From positions 310,001 through 374,000 of the forward strand of contig NZ_MEHJ01000001.1 of assembly GCF_001746415.1 (NCBI RefSeq): a stretch of DNA of 64,000 bases, read 5' to 3'. The translations under genes and the position numbers were made by a program. This DNA is from Streptomyces agglomeratus (GTDB lineage: Bacteria; Actinomycetota; Actinomycetes; Streptomycetales; Streptomycetaceae). Positions 63,414-64,000 of this stretch are shown piece by piece. The notes beneath the pieces were generated by a model. It ran no database searches and was not told the DNA's origin. It saw only the letters and a program-made list of their open reading frames with translations. Within the stretch, counting starts at the first letter, position 1. Each line of letters starts with the position of its first letter.

Positions 63414-64000
63414 ATGACTGTGCCCACCCCTGCCCCCGGCTACCCACAGCAGCCCGTCGGTGCTCCCCCTCATGTAGCCCCGCAAGCCGCCTACTCCCCC
63501 TTGCCTCCGCAGCCGCAAGGTGGCCTCAATAAGCCCGGCGGTCAGCTCAACGCCAAGCACAAGACTATCCTCGGTTGTGGCGGCATGCTCGCCGCCTTTC
63601 TCGTGGTCGGGATGATCGCGGCTGCCGTGTCGCCCTCCGAGGCCAAGCCCGCCGCGGCCAAGCCGGTCCCTGCCGTCACGGTTACCGCAACCGCAACCGT
63701 CACCGCTCCCCCGCCGGCCAAGGCGCCTAAACCGTCACCGACGAAGCCAGCCGCGCCGCAGAAAGCCCGCGTCCCCGACATGACCGGCAAGTCCGGGGAC
63801 CTGCTCGTGGAAGCGCTCCAGAAGGCAGGCTTCACCGACGGATACCGGGCCACCTCGTTCCACGACGTCAGCGGTCAGGGACGCACCGTGTTCTTGCTCA
63901 CCAACTGGCAGATCTGCGACCAGGACCCGAAGAACAAGACCGTCCCCGTCACCGCCAAGATCTCAGTCGGTGCCGTCAAGTTCGGCGAAACCTGCCCATA
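63414..64000 (+). CDS. Membrane protein with PASTA-like C-terminal region (partial)
   Basis: The start ATG at 63414 follows CAGGAG. A Pro/Gln-rich cytoplasmic N-terminus (about 1-50) precedes one membrane helix, ILGCGGMLAAFLVVGMIAAA. A Lys/Ala/Pro linker follows, and then a region beginning VPDMTGKSGDLLVEALQKAG, which resembles a PASTA repeat. The frame is open to the window edge, where the last bases TA may begin a stop codon. PASTA domains bind cell-wall fragments or other PASTA proteins; the actual ligand is unknown. Confidence 0.75.
   Translation, partial: MTVPTPAPGYPQQPVGAPPHVAPQAAYSPLPPQPQGGLNKPGGQLNAKHKTILGCGGMLAAFLVVGMIAAAVSPSEAKPAAAKPVPAVTVTATATVTAPPPAKAPKPSPTKPAAPQKARVPDMTGKSGDLLVEALQKAGFTDGYRATSFHDVSGQGRTVFLLTNWQICDQDPKNKTVPVTAKISVGAVKFGETCP

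Overview
The base composition (about 70 % G+C across most of the window), codon use, gene families and intergenic style point to a Streptomyces or close relative. Most likely this is a chromosome arm or large linear-plasmid region: intact accessory operons alternate with many broken genes and insertion-sequence remains. The identification rests on gene content and family recognition by eye; no database search was run.

Layout. 1-14.7 kb: a TetR regulator with two operator palindromes, a decayed ATP-dependent DNA ligase, an excalibur lipoprotein, an AfsR-like regulator divergent from a zinc-free MDR oxidoreductase and a flavodoxin-fold quinone reductase, then remnants (GT87 membrane enzyme, PucR regulator, transposase). 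A secreted serine hydrolase follows, divergent from a NarL-type two-component system. 15-23 kb: a gamma-carbonic-anhydrase pseudogene, and a metallophosphoesterase split by an IS630-type element (28-bp inverted repeats, VOC passenger gene) with an IS5-type element nested at the same TA. Then come a MocR regulator, a Fic pseudogene and an antiporter scrap. 23.2-28.5 kb: a tight five-gene operon encoding only exported proteins, two of them seven-repeat RCC1 beta-propellers and two paralogues of an unrecognised family.

29.5-33.7 kb: a compact terpenoid locus with a class II cyclase (DVDTT acid motif), a class I terpene synthase and a cytochrome P450. 34.4-42 kb: a glycoside-use regulon with a secreted M19/discoidin protein, GH1 glucosidase, TetR repressor, MFS sugar transporter and GH36 alpha-galactosidase. 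It is tied together by three copies of a TGAG-N5-CTCA operator, two of them in near-identical promoters. 43.7-50.4 kb: a ClC-type channel, a DUF6461-like protein, scraps of a NACHT ATPase and a protein kinase, and an intact two-gene module of a membrane-anchored STAND/NACHT ATPase plus a coupled Cys-motif partner, visibly lower in G+C than its neighbours.

50.4-64 kb: mostly mobile-element debris. It holds a full IS701-like transposase, an RHH antitoxin with a frameshifted Fic/Doc toxin, a tRNA-like gene with an irregular anticodon arm, and an ISL3 transposase broken by the 3' end of a group II intron. It also holds an SDR/TetR divergent pair, an IS5-type element with an accessory gene, and a membrane protein with a PASTA-like C-terminal region running off the right edge.

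Best candidates for new biology are the STAND ATPase plus partner (46.9-50.4 kb), the exported RCC1 operon (23.2-28.5 kb), the small diterpenoid-type cluster (29.5-33.7 kb) and the IS630 element that carries a VOC gene (16.6-18.2 kb). Many broken genes differ from an intact reading frame by a single base. Real decay is likely for most, but a few in C or G runs could be sequencing errors.
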